A DNA stretch of 11,937 bases from Phycisphaerales bacterium (GCA_028288875.1 JAQGHK010000141.1:1-11937), one strand, 5' to 3'. Positions 1 to 7,997 are shown, counted from the first letter of the stretch. Numbers and translations are program-made. The notes: generated from the sequence alone by a model not told the origin.

Positions 1-711
1 GCCCTGCCGACGCTTTGGATCGTCGGCGATTCCACCGTGCACAACGGCAAGCCGGAGCAAGGCCTCTTCGGTTGGGGCGATTCGCTTGGCGAGTTGTTCG
101 ACCTAACGAAGATCAACGTCGTCAACCGCGCCCGCGGCGGGCGCAGCAGCCGCACATTCATCAGCGAAGGCCTGTGGGATAGCGTGATGGCCCCGGCACA
201 CAAGGGCGATTTTGTCCTCCTGCAATTCGGCCACAATGACTGGAGCCCGATCGATGAAAAGACCAAGTTCCGCGGGAGCCTGCGCGGCACCGGCGATGAA
301 ACGAAGGACGTTTTCAACGATCTGACGAACAAGCAGGAAACGGTGCACAGTTACGGCTGGTACATGCGGAAAATGATCGACGATGCCAAGGCGAAAGGGA
401 TGACGGCCATCGTTTGTTCGCCGGTGCCACGCCTGCCGTCGAAAGATGGTGCGCCGCCGACGAGTGAGGCGACCAGCTATCAGGAATGGGCCGAGGAAAC
501 GGCGAAGGCCGAGGGCGTGGCGTATGTGAATTTGTTCCAGTTTATCTGGAAGAAATGGGCGGGCCGGCCAGCGTCGGAGATTCGCAAGCAGTATTTCACG
601 GATGCGGATAACACGCATACGAATGCGGTTGGGGCGAAGGTGAATGCGGCGTGTGTGGTGGAAGGGCTGAAGGCGCTGAAGGATGATCCGCTGGCGGCGT
701 ATTTGAAGTAG
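1..711 (+). CDS. CE12-type rhamnogalacturonan acetylesterase-like SGNH hydrolase (5' truncated by window)
   Basis: The reading frame is open from base 1 and ends at TAG 709-711, so 236 residues are visible and the true start, probably with a signal peptide, lies upstream. Four SGNH/CE12 blocks are present in order. GDSTVHN carries the nucleophile Ser at codon 31-33. NRARGGRSSRTF is the oxyanion-hole Gly block, around 124-159. QFGHND spans 223-240. DNTHTN holds the catalytic Asp (607-609) and His (616-618). CE12 enzymes remove O-acetyl groups from pectic rhamnogalacturonan or related acetylated polysaccharides, usually outside the cytoplasm. Family members are about 230-280 residues, so little besides the leader should be missing. 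The GTG at 37 lies inside the GDSTV motif and cannot be the start. Family assignment is strong; the exact substrate is inferred. The gene is convergent with the giant surface-protein gene, so co-transcription is impossible. Confidence 0.88.
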   Translation, partial: ALPTLWIVGDSTVHNGKPEQGLFGWGDSLGELFDLTKINVVNRARGGRSSRTFISEGLWDSVMAPAHKGDFVLLQFGHNDWSPIDEKTKFRGSLRGTGDETKDVFNDLTNKQETVHSYGWYMRKMIDDAKAKGMTAIVCSPVPRLPSKDGAPPTSEATSYQEWAEETAKAEGVAYVNLFQFIWKKWAGRPASEIRKQYFTDADNTHTNAVGAKVNAACVVEGLKALKDDPLAAYLK

Positions 712-842
712 GGGGAATGCCCTGCGTGTTTCCTCGCCCGATGTGGCCGGAAGGTGCCCTAGGCACGCGGGCAGGTAAGGGCTTCGACCGATCGGCTACG
801 AACGTGATGCGTGCTAAAATCGATGAAGTCTTTCGTCGGAAG

Positions 843-890
843 CCCTCACCCTAACCCTCTCCCGGCAATACCGGGAGAGGGGATAAGAGG
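843..890. repeat. Palindromic intergenic element with 11-bp stem; possible bidirectional terminator
   Basis: A perfect 11-bp stem is formed by 855-865 (CCCTCTCCCGG) and 871-881 (CCGGGAGAGGG) around a 5-nt CAATA loop. A CCCTCACCCTAA lead-in precedes it. The element lies between the convergent ends of the esterase (711) and the giant gene (933), where a hairpin could terminate transcription from either side. There is no clean U-tract on either strand, so a classical intrinsic terminator is not assured. The CCCTCACCCTAACCCTCTCCC string resembles a short palindromic sequence that recurs in intergenic regions of many GC-rich bacterial genomes. That resemblance is from memory and needs a genome-wide count. 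The rest of the 712-932 gap holds only a weak 5-bp stem at 754-766 and no visible gene. Confidence 0.6.
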
Positions 891-932
891 GCGGGCGTCG
901 GAGTGCGTTTTGTGACGCGAAAACAGGGCGAT

Positions 933-3900
933 TTAAGCGACGACCAGCTGCGGGCCGTTCGTGCCGGTTTCGCGGCTGGCGATGCTGGTGAACGCGCTGG
1001 TGCTAGCCGTGCCGGCGAGGCTGAGCGTGATGCTCGTCTTGCCGGCGGCTTTGGCGGCCTTCACGTAGGCGCTGATGTCGATCTCGATCCACGTGCCGGC
1101 CACGCTGTTCACGATGGCCGTGCCCAGCGTGCTGCCGGCGACGGGCTTGTTGGCCCAGGTGGTGCCGGTTTCGCTCAGCGTGCCGCTGCTCACGCCGGCG
1201 ACGGCGATCTGCACACTGTCGGCCGTGTTCAGGTTCGCGAACAGGCGCAATTTTGCGGTGTTTACGGTGCTGAGCGTGCTGATGTCGAAGGTGAGGTACG
1301 CCTGGCGGTTGTAGCCGGCGCTGCTCTTTTTGACCTGCAGGGTGGGGGCCGTGCCGTTGTTGGTGGTCGTGGCACTATCGGTCACATAGGTGTCGGCCGA
1401 GGCGAGCAACGTCGCGCCGCTGCTGACTGCGGGCTGCGTGGTGACGGCGCTGACATTGCTGGCGGCCGAGTCCGTGCTGCCGGTGGCGACGACGCGGTAG
1501 TTGTACGCCGTATTCGCCGACACAGTGCTGTCGGTGTACGACGTGCTGCCCGCGGCGATGGTCGTTAGCGCGGCCCACACGCCGCCGGTCTGGCGCTCGA
1601 TGCGGTAGCCGGTTTCGTTGGTCGCATTGTCGGCCCAGGTCAGGCCGACGCTGGTCGGGCTGTTGCTGGACGCGATTAGGTTCGTCGGCGTCGCCGGGGC
1701 CGTATTCGTCGGCGGGGTGACGGTGCTAGAGCCGGTCGCGCCGTAGCCACGATAATTCGCGGTGGCGGCGGTCGTCTGGCTGTGGCCGCACGTGGCCAGG
1801 CCGACGTAAACGTTCGCGCCCAGGCTCATCGTGACGCTGCCGAACGCCGTCCAGTTCACGCCGTCACTGCTGACGTAGGTGTTGAACGTGTTGCCGACGC
1901 GCTGGAGGCGCAGGTACTGATTAGTCACATCGGCCGCGCCGGTGCCGGTGGCGGTGGTAGTCCCGCCGGTGCTGCTGCGATACGTGAGGCGCAGGCCCTT
2001 GATCTGGGCCTTTACGTTTATGTTGCGGCTGTTGGCGGCGAGGCTTTCGCGCACCATTAGGCCGGCCATCGTGGACGGATCAACATTGCTTAGCCCGGTG
2101 ATGCGGACGGCCACATCAAAGTCGCCGCTCTTCTGTTCGTACTGGAAGTTAAAGCTGTCGCTCGTGCCGTAGATATCGACGCCGCCGACGCTGACGTCGT
2201 AATCCTTCCCGGCGGTGACGGTCGTCACTGTGCCGGCCGGCGTGGGGCTGCCGATGTTGGTGCTGGTGAGCACCGTCGTCGTCGGCGGCGGGGTGGTGGC
2301 GTTAGGCGTGGTGACGGTCGATTCATTGCTGGTGGCGCTGTCGCCGGCGGCGTTGATGGCGATCACGCGATAGGTGTAAACCGTCGAGCCGGCCGTGGTG
2401 TTCTCGGTGAACGTGAGAACGTTCGAACCGACCGTGCCGACGCTGGCGTACGTGCCGCCGCTGAGCTTGCGCTCGATGCGGAAGCCGCTTTCGTTCGTGG
2501 CGTTGTCGGCCCAGGTGATCGTCACGCTTGTAGCGCTGTTGGCCGTCGCGACGACATTGCTGGCCGCGGCGGGCGTGGTGATCGTGCCGCTGCCGGCGGT
2601 GGCTGTGGCGACGCTGCTCTGGGCTGATTCGCCGCCCTGGTAGGCGACGGCGGTAACGGTGTACTGGTACGACTGGCCGCTGGTGGTGCTGGTATCGCTG
2701 AAGCTGGTGCCGGTGACATTGCCGACCTTCACGAACGTGCTATCTCCGACGAGGCGGCGATAAACGTTGTAGCTGGTGATGTCGTTGGCGGTGTTGGCCT
2801 TCCACGTCACGGCCACGCCGTCAGCCGTGCCGGCGGCGGCGACGGTCTGCACCGTTTGCGGCGCGCTCACAGGCTTCACGTTTGTGATGAGCAGGATATT
2901 GTCCTGATAGTCGTAGTTCGCCCACGACACCTTCACGTAATCCTGCGCGGCGATGTACGTATCGGGGATGATGTTGCCCTTGGCGTCTTTGGCGACATAA
3001 AAGCGCCAGCCGTGGCCGGGGTTGGCGGCGTCGTTCGGGGTGTTGAGCGCGTCCTGGCTGTAGGTGCCGTTGTAGCTGTCGATGTTGAAGCCGAACGCCT
3101 GTGTGCCGGGGATGAAGCTGCCGATGGCCGGCGCGGTGGCGCTGCCGTTGAGGCGCGGCAGAACACTCTGGCTGTCGACCTGGCTGTGGGTGACGACGGC
3201 GTTGAGCGTCGGCTTGCCCTTGGCGGTGTTGATCTTCGTCGGGTCGTACCACCAGACACTGCTGTTGGTCGTCCAATCGACGTTGTACTGCTGGTGATAA
3301 GTCGCCAGCATGCGAACGGTAACAGGCAGGCCGGTATCGGCGCGGCCCCAGAGTTCGCTGAGCACTTCGTCGCCGCTGGCGGTGGCTACGCCTTTAGTGT
3401 TGATCGGGCTGGTTTTCGTGCTGATCGTCGTGCCGTAACCGAAGGCTTCGACGACGAGCTCGGCCGTCGGTTCGGCGCTGGTGCCGTTGGGCTGGTTTTC
3501 GCTGTAGCTCTGCCAGATACCGCTGAGATTGACTGTTTTTACGGGCTCGTCCGCGTCATCACTCGTGATGGTGAGCGTGGCTTTGCGGAGTTTGTTGCCA
3601 AGGCTGCTGCTGTCACTGAAGACGAACTGCACCTTCACGTCGGTGTACGCGCCGGGGGCGATGGTCTGTGCGCCGCCGCCGGAAACGATGACGAAATCGG
3701 CATTGCTCAGCACCATGCTGGCGATGTTCAGCGGCTGGCTGCCGGTGTTGCGGACGCGCAGCGTGCTGATGTCGTGGAACTGGTTGGGCAAGTTGGCGTC
3801 GAGACGTTGGACACGGCTCATCACCAACTGGTCGGCGGCGGGGGCGTTGTCCAGATTTTCCAGACCAAGTTCCGCGCCGGCGGCCGCCGGTTGCACGTTG

Positions 3901-5573
3901 CGCACGATGCCGACGATGTCGTTCTGGTCGAAGGTGACGTTGTATTCTTCGAACGTCACGATGTAGCTGTTGGCGACGATATTGCCGTCGGAATCGCGCA
4001 GTTTATAGAAGCGAACCTTCTTCTGCTTGGCCGAGTTGGTTTCCCAACTGCTGTTGAGGATGTCTTCGCTGTAAACACTGCGATTGAGGGGCTTGGCGGC
4101 GCTGCCGAGCGTAAAATTGCCGTACAGGCCGAAGCTATTGGTGCCGGGGTCGAAGGTGAGGGTGCCATCATCGAGCGGCGAAAGGCTCTGCGCCTGCGCC
4201 GCCGTGACGCCGCCGACGAGGTTGGTCGTCTGCGGATTGCCGGCTTCGTACCAGCCAATGGTGGTCTTGGAAATCTGGTTGGCGAACACGCCCATCAGAT
4301 CGATGGAGACGGGGCCGCTACCGGCCTTCACCAACCGAGGCATGGTGACTTCGTCCGCGCTCGGCAGGGTGCTGTCGAACGCGTTGTTGTTCGGATCGCC
4401 CTGGCCGACGTTGGTCGTGAAGCCGTAGGTATCGATGATGCGCTGCAGGCTCGGCTCAAACGTGCCGCCCGCGCCGGCCAGGCCGAGGCCGCGAAGGGCG
4501 ACGGTGGATGCGCCGTTGGCAACGGCCGGGTCGTTCGTGGTGAACGTGAGCGTGGCGTTGCGGATCGCGCTGCTGTTGGTGGCGGTGAACTTCACATAGA
4601 AGTCGTAGCGCTGGCCGCTCTTGAGCGTGATGGGGCTGGTGAGCGGATTGCTGAGCGCGAACTCGCCGGCGTTGGCGCCGGTGATCGTGGCGCCGCTGAT
4701 GATCAGGTCGTTATCGCCGGTGTTGGTGATGCGCAGCGTCTGGGCCGCGCTGCTGCCGCTGGTGGTCAGATCCGAAAGCGCGATCTGCGGCCGGCTGAGG
4801 GTGGCGACGGGCACGTAGGCCGTCACGCCGGCGTCGATGGCGAAGCTGTCGAACGTGGCGGTGATCGGGCCGTGCTTGTCGCTGACGAGCACGCCGGTCT
4901 TGGCGGCGCTGCTGAAGAACGCGGATTTGCTGGCGCTTGGAACCGTCAGCGTGGTCGCCAGCTTCGTGTAGCTCTTACCGTTGATTGCGAAGCGCGCGCT
5001 CACTTGGCCGGTGACGGCATCGCCGATGAGCTGCAGATCCAGCGAGGTGATCGCGCTGAACTTGCCAATGTTCGTGTAGGTGCTGCTGACGGCCGTGACG
5101 GATTGGCCGTTGACGGTGGCGCTGAACTGCAGGAAATCGCCGGTATCCGTGTGGATGGCGGTGAGCTTGATCGCGTTGTTCTGATCCGGGCCGAAGTAGA
5201 TGCCGGCCACGTCGCTGCTGTGCAGAAGATTGCTGAGCGGCCCGATCAGGCGGCTGGTGATCGTGAAGCCGCGCGTCGTGCCATCAAAAGCGGTTTCCAG
5301 CGCGGCAGTTGGTTTGCTTGTGGAGTAGTCGGCCGTCAGAGCAAGTGTGCCCTTGGCGGTGTTGATATCCAGCTGACCGGCGGTGCCGCCCTGGGTGCCG
5401 GTGAAGCCGGTGCCTTGGCCGTCTTTGTCGACTGTGGTGCCTGCGACGGCGTTGGCAAAATCCAGCCGGAACGGCAGCGACACCGTCGCGGCCATCAGCC
5501 GGCGGGATTCCAACTCCTGCATTTGAGAGAGGTTATCGTTAGACACAGACGGACGAACGGCAGCACGCGACAC
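933..5573 (-). CDS. Giant modular extracellular protein (planctomycete LExRRLM leader, Ig-like, FN3, DUF1349-like, DNRLRE/CBM96-like)
   Basis: This 1546-residue protein begins with GTG at 5573, supported by AAGGAG 7 nt upstream, and ends at TAA 935-933. Residues 21-29 (LESRRLMAA) match the planctomycete extracellular N-terminal signature; there is no ordinary hydrophobic signal peptide. Domains by eye are: 31-250 concanavalin/lectin-like beta-sandwich (DGQGTGFTG, GIYFGPDQNNAIKL); 258-366 choice-of-anchor-D/ASH Ig-like; 371-562 unnamed module A; 578-688 second Ig-like; 702-902 module B, homologous to A; 903-994 FN3; 1001-1090 FN3; 1100-1278 DUF1349-like sandwich (GDFDVAVRI, AGLMVRESL); 1292-1380 FN3; 1384-1546 DNRLRE/CBM96-like (ADTYV, YLTFDIS, SRE, PQLVV). 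Thr/Pro linkers flank the DUF1349-like part. Only one Cys (1262) is present, which is typical of secreted repeat proteins. No catalytic domain is recognised, so it probably binds carbohydrate or serves as an adhesin or matrix protein. Function is inferred; the gene model is strong. Confidence 0.9.
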   Translation of the reverse strand: MSRAAVRPSVSNDNLSQMQELESRRLMAATVSLPFRLDFANAVAGTTVDKDGQGTGFTGTQGGTAGQLDINTAKGTLALTADYSTSKPTAALETAFDGTTRGFTITSRLIGPLSNLLHSSDVAGIYFGPDQNNAIKLTAIHTDTGDFLQFSATVNGQSVTAVSSTYTNIGKFSAITSLDLQLIGDAVTGQVSARFAINGKSYTKLATTLTVPSASKSAFFSSAAKTGVLVSDKHGPITATFDSFAIDAGVTAYVPVATLSRPQIALSDLTTSGSSAAQTLRITNTGDNDLIISGATITGANAGEFALSNPLTSPITLKSGQRYDFYVKFTATNSSAIRNATLTFTTNDPAVANGASTVALRGLGLAGAGGTFEPSLQRIIDTYGFTTNVGQGDPNNNAFDSTLPSADEVTMPRLVKAGSGPVSIDLMGVFANQISKTTIGWYEAGNPQTTNLVGGVTAAQAQSLSPLDDGTLTFDPGTNSFGLYGNFTLGSAAKPLNRSVYSEDILNSSWETNSAKQKKVRFYKLRDSDGNIVANSYIVTFEEYNVTFDQNDIVGIVRNVQPAAAGAELGLENLDNAPAADQLVMSRVQRLDANLPNQFHDISTLRVRNTGSQPLNIASMVLSNADFVIVSGGGAQTIAPGAYTDVKVQFVFSDSSSLGNKLRKATLTITSDDADEPVKTVNLSGIWQSYSENQPNGTSAEPTAELVVEAFGYGTTISTKTSPINTKGVATASGDEVLSELWGRADTGLPVTVRMLATYHQQYNVDWTTNSSVWWYDPTKINTAKGKPTLNAVVTHSQVDSQSVLPRLNGSATAPAIGSFIPGTQAFGFNIDSYNGTYSQDALNTPNDAANPGHGWRFYVAKDAKGNIIPDTYIAAQDYVKVSWANYDYQDNILLITNVKPVSAPQTVQTVAAAGTADGVAVTWKANTANDITSYNVYRRLVGDSTFVKVGNVTGTSFSDTSTTSGQSYQYTVTAVAYQGGESAQSSVATATAGSGTITTPAAASNVVATANSATSVTITWADNATNESGFRIERKLSGGTYASVGTVGSNVLTFTENTTAGSTVYTYRVIAINAAGDSATSNESTVTTPNATTPPPTTTVLTSTNIGSPTPAGTVTTVTAGKDYDVSVGGVDIYGTSDSFNFQYEQKSGDFDVAVRITGLSNVDPSTMAGLMVRESLAANSRNINVKAQIKGLRLTYRSSTGGTTTATGTGAADVTNQYLRLQRVGNTFNTYVSSDGVNWTAFGSVTMSLGANVYVGLATCGHSQTTAATANYRGYGATGSSTVTPPTNTAPATPTNLIASSNSPTSVGLTWADNATNETGYRIERQTGGVWAALTTIAAGSTSYTDSTVSANTAYNYRVVATGSTDSAASNVSAVTTQPAVSSGATLLASADTYVTDSATTTNNGTAPTLQVKKSSAGYNRQAYLTFDISTLSTVNTAKLRLFANLNTADSVQIAVAGVSSGTLSETGTTWANKPVAGSTLGTAIVNSVAGTWIEIDISAYVKAAKAAGKTSITLSLAGTASTSAFTSIASRETGTNGPQLVVA
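2868..4802 (-). repeat. Internal tandem duplication: two Ig-like + ~200-residue module units in the giant protein
   Basis: Unit 1 is residues 258-562 and unit 2 is residues 578-902. Each starts with an Ig-like choice-of-anchor-D domain (RITNTGDNDL at 281-290; RVRNTGSQPL at 606-615) and continues into a roughly 190-200-residue module. Matching landmarks in the modules are FDPGTNSFGLY (474-484) with FIPGTQAFGFN (820-830), YSEDILNS (501-508) with YSQDALNT (838-845), RFYKLRDSDGNIV (521-533) with RFYVAKDAKGNII (857-869), and the ends DQNDIVGIVRNVQP with DYQDNILLITNVKP. The copies are clearly diverged, so the duplication is old. The ending resembles the acidic DxND…V close of DUF4114-type domains, but that assignment is tentative. 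Confidence 0.75.
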
Positions 5574-5580
5574 GGGGTAA

Positions 5581-5586
5581 CTCCTT
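5581..5586 (-). promoter_or_regulatory. Shine-Dalgarno AAGGAG fixing the GTG start of the giant protein
   Basis: On the minus strand AAGGAG is followed by 7 nt (TTACCCC) and GTG at 5573. This is the strongest ribosome binding site in the window. It selects the GTG over the downstream ATG codons at residues 18 and 27, the second of which lies inside the LESRRLMAA motif. The divergent spacer 5587-5738 also holds the FHA gene leader. I see no convincing sigma-70 promoter pair there on either strand. Confidence 0.75.
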
Positions 5587-5738
5587 CAGCTTCGATAGAC
5601 ACCCGTGTCGCTGGCTGGCTAGAAATTGTTTGCCGGCCGCAGAACACGAATGTACCATCTAGAGTCGTCGCGGCGGGCGACGGATTGCACACCGCTTTTT
5701 GTTCCATCGGTTCGGTGGCAGCGTGAATTAAGACTTCT

Positions 5739-6212
5739 ATGAACGTTGTGCTCATCATGGTCCGGGAAAACGGTGAACGGCGAAGCTTCGCCGTCACGCG
5801 CGATACGACGGTCATCGGCCGCAGCGAAAGCGCCGATTTTCGTATCCCCCTTACCGACGTCTCGCGAAAGCATTGCCGTCTGATAAAGGACGGCAATGTG
5901 CTGTTGCTGGAAGACTTAGGCAGCAGCAACGGGACCATGCGGAACGGCGAGAAGGTCAAGGAAATGGAACTGTCCGCCGGCGACAGTGTGCAGATTGGCC
6001 CGGTGAAATTCATCATCCAGATCGATGGCGAACCGGCCGAGGATGATGCCACCGAGGCCCGCCGCATGCGCAGCGCCAGCCCGTCGGCCTCGATCAGCAA
6101 CGGCAAAACGCTCAGCCCGCCGCCCGAGCGGCCGCCCAGCTTTGACAGCAGCACCTTTGCGGTCACCGCCACTGAAGATAGCGGCATCGAACTCGAGCCG
6201 CCGGGCCGATAA
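5739..6212 (+). CDS. Small FHA-domain phosphopeptide-binding protein
   Basis: This is a 157-residue protein. Residues 3-93 form a forkhead-associated domain with the canonical phosphothreonine-binding residues: GRS (27-29), SRKH (42-45), and SSNGT (62-66) followed by NG (69-70). FHA domains bind phosphothreonine peptides, typically products of Hanks-type Ser/Thr kinases, which planctomycetes have in number. Residues 94-157 form a low-complexity Ser/Pro/Glu-rich tail with no membrane segment or second domain, so it is probably a cytoplasmic adaptor. The ATG at 5739 starts just before the first beta-strand of the FHA fold. No good ribosome binding site precedes it, and the ATG at 5757 is a possible but less likely start because it would trim that strand. 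It is divergent from the giant protein gene, with 165 nt between the starts; a partner kinase is not in the window. Confidence 0.85.
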   Translation: MNVVLIMVRENGERRSFAVTRDTTVIGRSESADFRIPLTDVSRKHCRLIKDGNVLLLEDLGSSNGTMRNGEKVKEMELSAGDSVQIGPVKFIIQIDGEPAEDDATEARRMRSASPSASISNGKTLSPPPERPPSFDSSTFAVTATEDSGIELEPPGR

Positions 6213-6257
6213 CACGGCGGCTAGTCCCTTCGCCGATATTGTCTGAGGAAACCTTCA

Positions 6258-6285
6258 TCGACCGCTCATTCCCGGCGCCTATGAT
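6258..6285 (+). promoter_or_regulatory. Candidate sigma-70-type promoter for the nitroreductase gene
   Basis: TCGACC (6258-6263, 4 of 6 matches to TTGACA) is followed by a 16-nt spacer and TATGAT (6280-6285, 5 of 6 to TATAAT). The predicted transcript would start near 6292, just before the AAAGGG ribosome binding site. This is pattern matching only. Confidence 0.4.
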
Positions 6286-6305
6286 GGCTGCACGAAAGGG
6301 AATGA

Positions 6306-6944
6306 ATGCCGCCACTCTCCGCCGAGTCTGTTCTGAGCCCGTTGCGTTGGCGCTACGCCACGAAGCAGTTTGATGCCACGAAGAAGATCACGGACGCCGA
6401 CTTTGCCGCCCTGGCCGAGTCGCTTCGCCTCTCACCCAGCAGCTTCGGCCTTCAGCCGTGGAAGTTTTACGTCGTCACCACGCAGTCCATTAAAGAGGAG
6501 TTGTTTCCGCTCGCCTGGAAGCAGAACCAGATCAAAGACTGCTCTCACCTGATCGTGCTGACCGCCCGCCGCCGACTGGACCCGGCCTATGTCGATCATT
6601 TTGTCGATACCATCGTCCAGACCCGCGGCACGCCGATCGAAAAACTCAAAGGCCTGCACGACATGCTGCTGGGCTTCGCCGAGGCCAACCCGGAAAAGCT
6701 CGCCTGGGCCGCCAACCAGGTGTACATCGCGCTCGGCTTCCTGATGCAGACCGCCGCCATGATGGGCATCGATGCCTGCCCGATGGAAGGCATCGACAAG
6801 ACCGCGTTCGATCGCGTGTTGAAAGTCGATCCGGATTACACCATGGTCGTCGCCTGCCCCGTCGGCTACCGGGTGGCCGATGACCGCTTTGCCACGATGC
6901 CCAAGGTGCGGTTCTGCAACGAAGAACTGTTTGTCAATCTCTAA
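6306..6944 (+). CDS. NAD(P)H-dependent nitroreductase-family flavoprotein (NfsB-like)
   Basis: This 212-residue protein has the usual length of the NfsB/oxygen-insensitive nitroreductase group. These FMN enzymes reduce nitroaromatics, quinones or related acceptors with NAD(P)H in the cytoplasm, normally as dimers. Visible signatures are RYATKQFD (16-23) and SPSSFGLQPWKF (43-54), both in FMN-phosphate and isoalloxazine contact regions. Others are the helix WAANQVYIALG (134-144), PMEGID (159-164), VGYR (186-189) and KVRF (200-203) near the C-terminus. The ATG at 6306 has AAAGGG 5 nt upstream (6295-6300). The preceding gene ends at 6212 and a promoter-like element lies between. The exported hydrolase gene begins 45 nt downstream with its own ribosome binding site, suggesting a two-gene transcript. 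The physiological substrate cannot be read from sequence. Confidence 0.9.
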   Translation: MPPLSAESVLSPLRWRYATKQFDATKKITDADFAALAESLRLSPSSFGLQPWKFYVVTTQSIKEELFPLAWKQNQIKDCSHLIVLTARRRLDPAYVDHFVDTIVQTRGTPIEKLKGLHDMLLGFAEANPEKLAWAANQVYIALGFLMQTAAMMGIDACPMEGIDKTAFDRVLKVDPDYTMVVACPVGYRVADDRFATMPKVRFCNEELFVNL

Positions 6945-6989
6945 GCCGTCAGAGGTCTGAGTCTCAAGAATCAGTTTGGAAGGAATTTC

Positions 6990-7997
6990 ATGGAAAACAA
7001 CACGCTCTCTCGTCGTCACGCCTTCAAAATCGTCGGCCTCACCGGCGCGGCCGTCGCCCTGCGCGGCACCGCCGTCTATGCCGAGGAGGCCGCCGCCACG
7101 CCGCCGGCCACGCAAGGCGCAGGCTTTTACCGCACGATGGTCGGCGAGTTTGAAGTCACGATCGTTAGCGACGGATTCTTCCCATTCGGCGCGCCATTCC
7201 CCACGTTCGGCGCGAACGCCACGCAGGCCGAGGTGGAACAGGTATTGAAGGACGCCTTCCTCGATCCTGCAAAACTGGCCGGCCAAGTGAACACGCTGAT
7301 CGTCCGCAAAGCCGGCGGGCCGGTGATGGTGATCGACACCGGCTGCGGCGGTAATTTCGGCCCGACGGCCGGCTTTTCGGTGAAGAATCTCGCCGTCGCC
7401 GGCGTGAAGCCCGCCGACGTGCAATCGGTGCTGCTCACTCACCTCCATCCCGACCACGCCGGCGGCGTCGCCGGCCCGGACGGCAAGGCCGTCTTCGCCA
7501 ACGCCAAGCACTACACGCACAAGATCGAGAAAGATTTCTGGACCTCCGCCACGCCCGATTTCAGCAAGAGCGGCGTGCCTGAAGCGATGCAGCCGGTGAT
7601 GATCGGCGCCGCCGGTAAGGCGATCGCCGGTGCCGGTAGTTCGCTCACTACCTTTGACGGCGAAACCAGCGAAATTGCCCCCGGCATCACCGCCGTCCTC
7701 ACCGGCGGCCACACGCCCGGCCATTGCGCCGTGAAGATCGAATCCAACGGCGAATCCCTGCTGTATGTCACGGATCTGATCGTCCAGTCCGTCATTGTCC
7801 CCGCACACCCGGAGTGGTTTGTCGGCTTTGATACTGATCGTGAGAAGACAGTCGAAGTCCGCAAAGCCCTCTTCGCCAAACTGGCCGAGGAAAAGACGCT
7901 GATCTGCGGCTCGCACTTACCGTTCCCATCGCTGGGCCATCTGAAAAAGGCCGGCACCGGTTATGAATTCGTCCCCTCGCCCTGGCGCTGGGCCTAG
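6990..7997 (+). CDS. Tat-exported metallo-beta-lactamase-fold hydrolase (methyl parathion hydrolase/lactonase-like)
   Basis: This is a 335-residue MBL-fold enzyme. The N-terminus has a twin-arginine-type leader: SRRHAFK at 7-13, a hydrophobic stretch 14-25, and a likely cleavage after AVYA (28-31). The dinuclear metal site is complete: HLHPDH (151-156), GGHTPGH with His245, bridging Asp262 in VTDL, and His309 in SHLPFPSLGH. The HLPFPxxGH ending and overall length fit the methyl parathion hydrolase/quorum-quenching lactonase branch rather than glyoxalase II or RNase Z. Such proteins hydrolyse esters, lactones or phosphotriesters in the periplasm; the natural substrate here is unknown. The Tat motif is imperfect, with Ala where a large hydrophobic residue is more usual. 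The ATG at 6990 follows GGAAGGA by 5 nt. It is probably co-transcribed with the nitroreductase. Confidence 0.9.
   Translation: MENNTLSRRHAFKIVGLTGAAVALRGTAVYAEEAAATPPATQGAGFYRTMVGEFEVTIVSDGFFPFGAPFPTFGANATQAEVEQVLKDAFLDPAKLAGQVNTLIVRKAGGPVMVIDTGCGGNFGPTAGFSVKNLAVAGVKPADVQSVLLTHLHPDHAGGVAGPDGKAVFANAKHYTHKIEKDFWTSATPDFSKSGVPEAMQPVMIGAAGKAIAGAGSSLTTFDGETSEIAPGITAVLTGGHTPGHCAVKIESNGESLLYVTDLIVQSVIVPAHPEWFVGFDTDREKTVEVRKALFAKLAEEKTLICGSHLPFPSLGHLKKAGTGYEFVPSPWRWA

Noticed and set aside
754..766. Small hairpin GTGCC-CTA-GGCAC as a regulatory element
   Set aside because: A 5-bp stem with a 3-nt loop is common by chance in GC-rich sequence and has no T-run or neighbouring motif.
2856..5726. A 956-codon open frame on the + strand across most of the giant gene
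   Set aside because: It is antisense to a gene with clear domains and a strong ribosome binding site. Its translation is rich in Ala, Gly, Val, Arg and Asp with no recognisable domain, as expected from the complement of GC-rich coding sequence.
6432..7916. A 494-codon open frame on the - strand
   Set aside because: It is antisense to the nitroreductase and the metallo-hydrolase and is His/Gly/Asp-rich without motifs.
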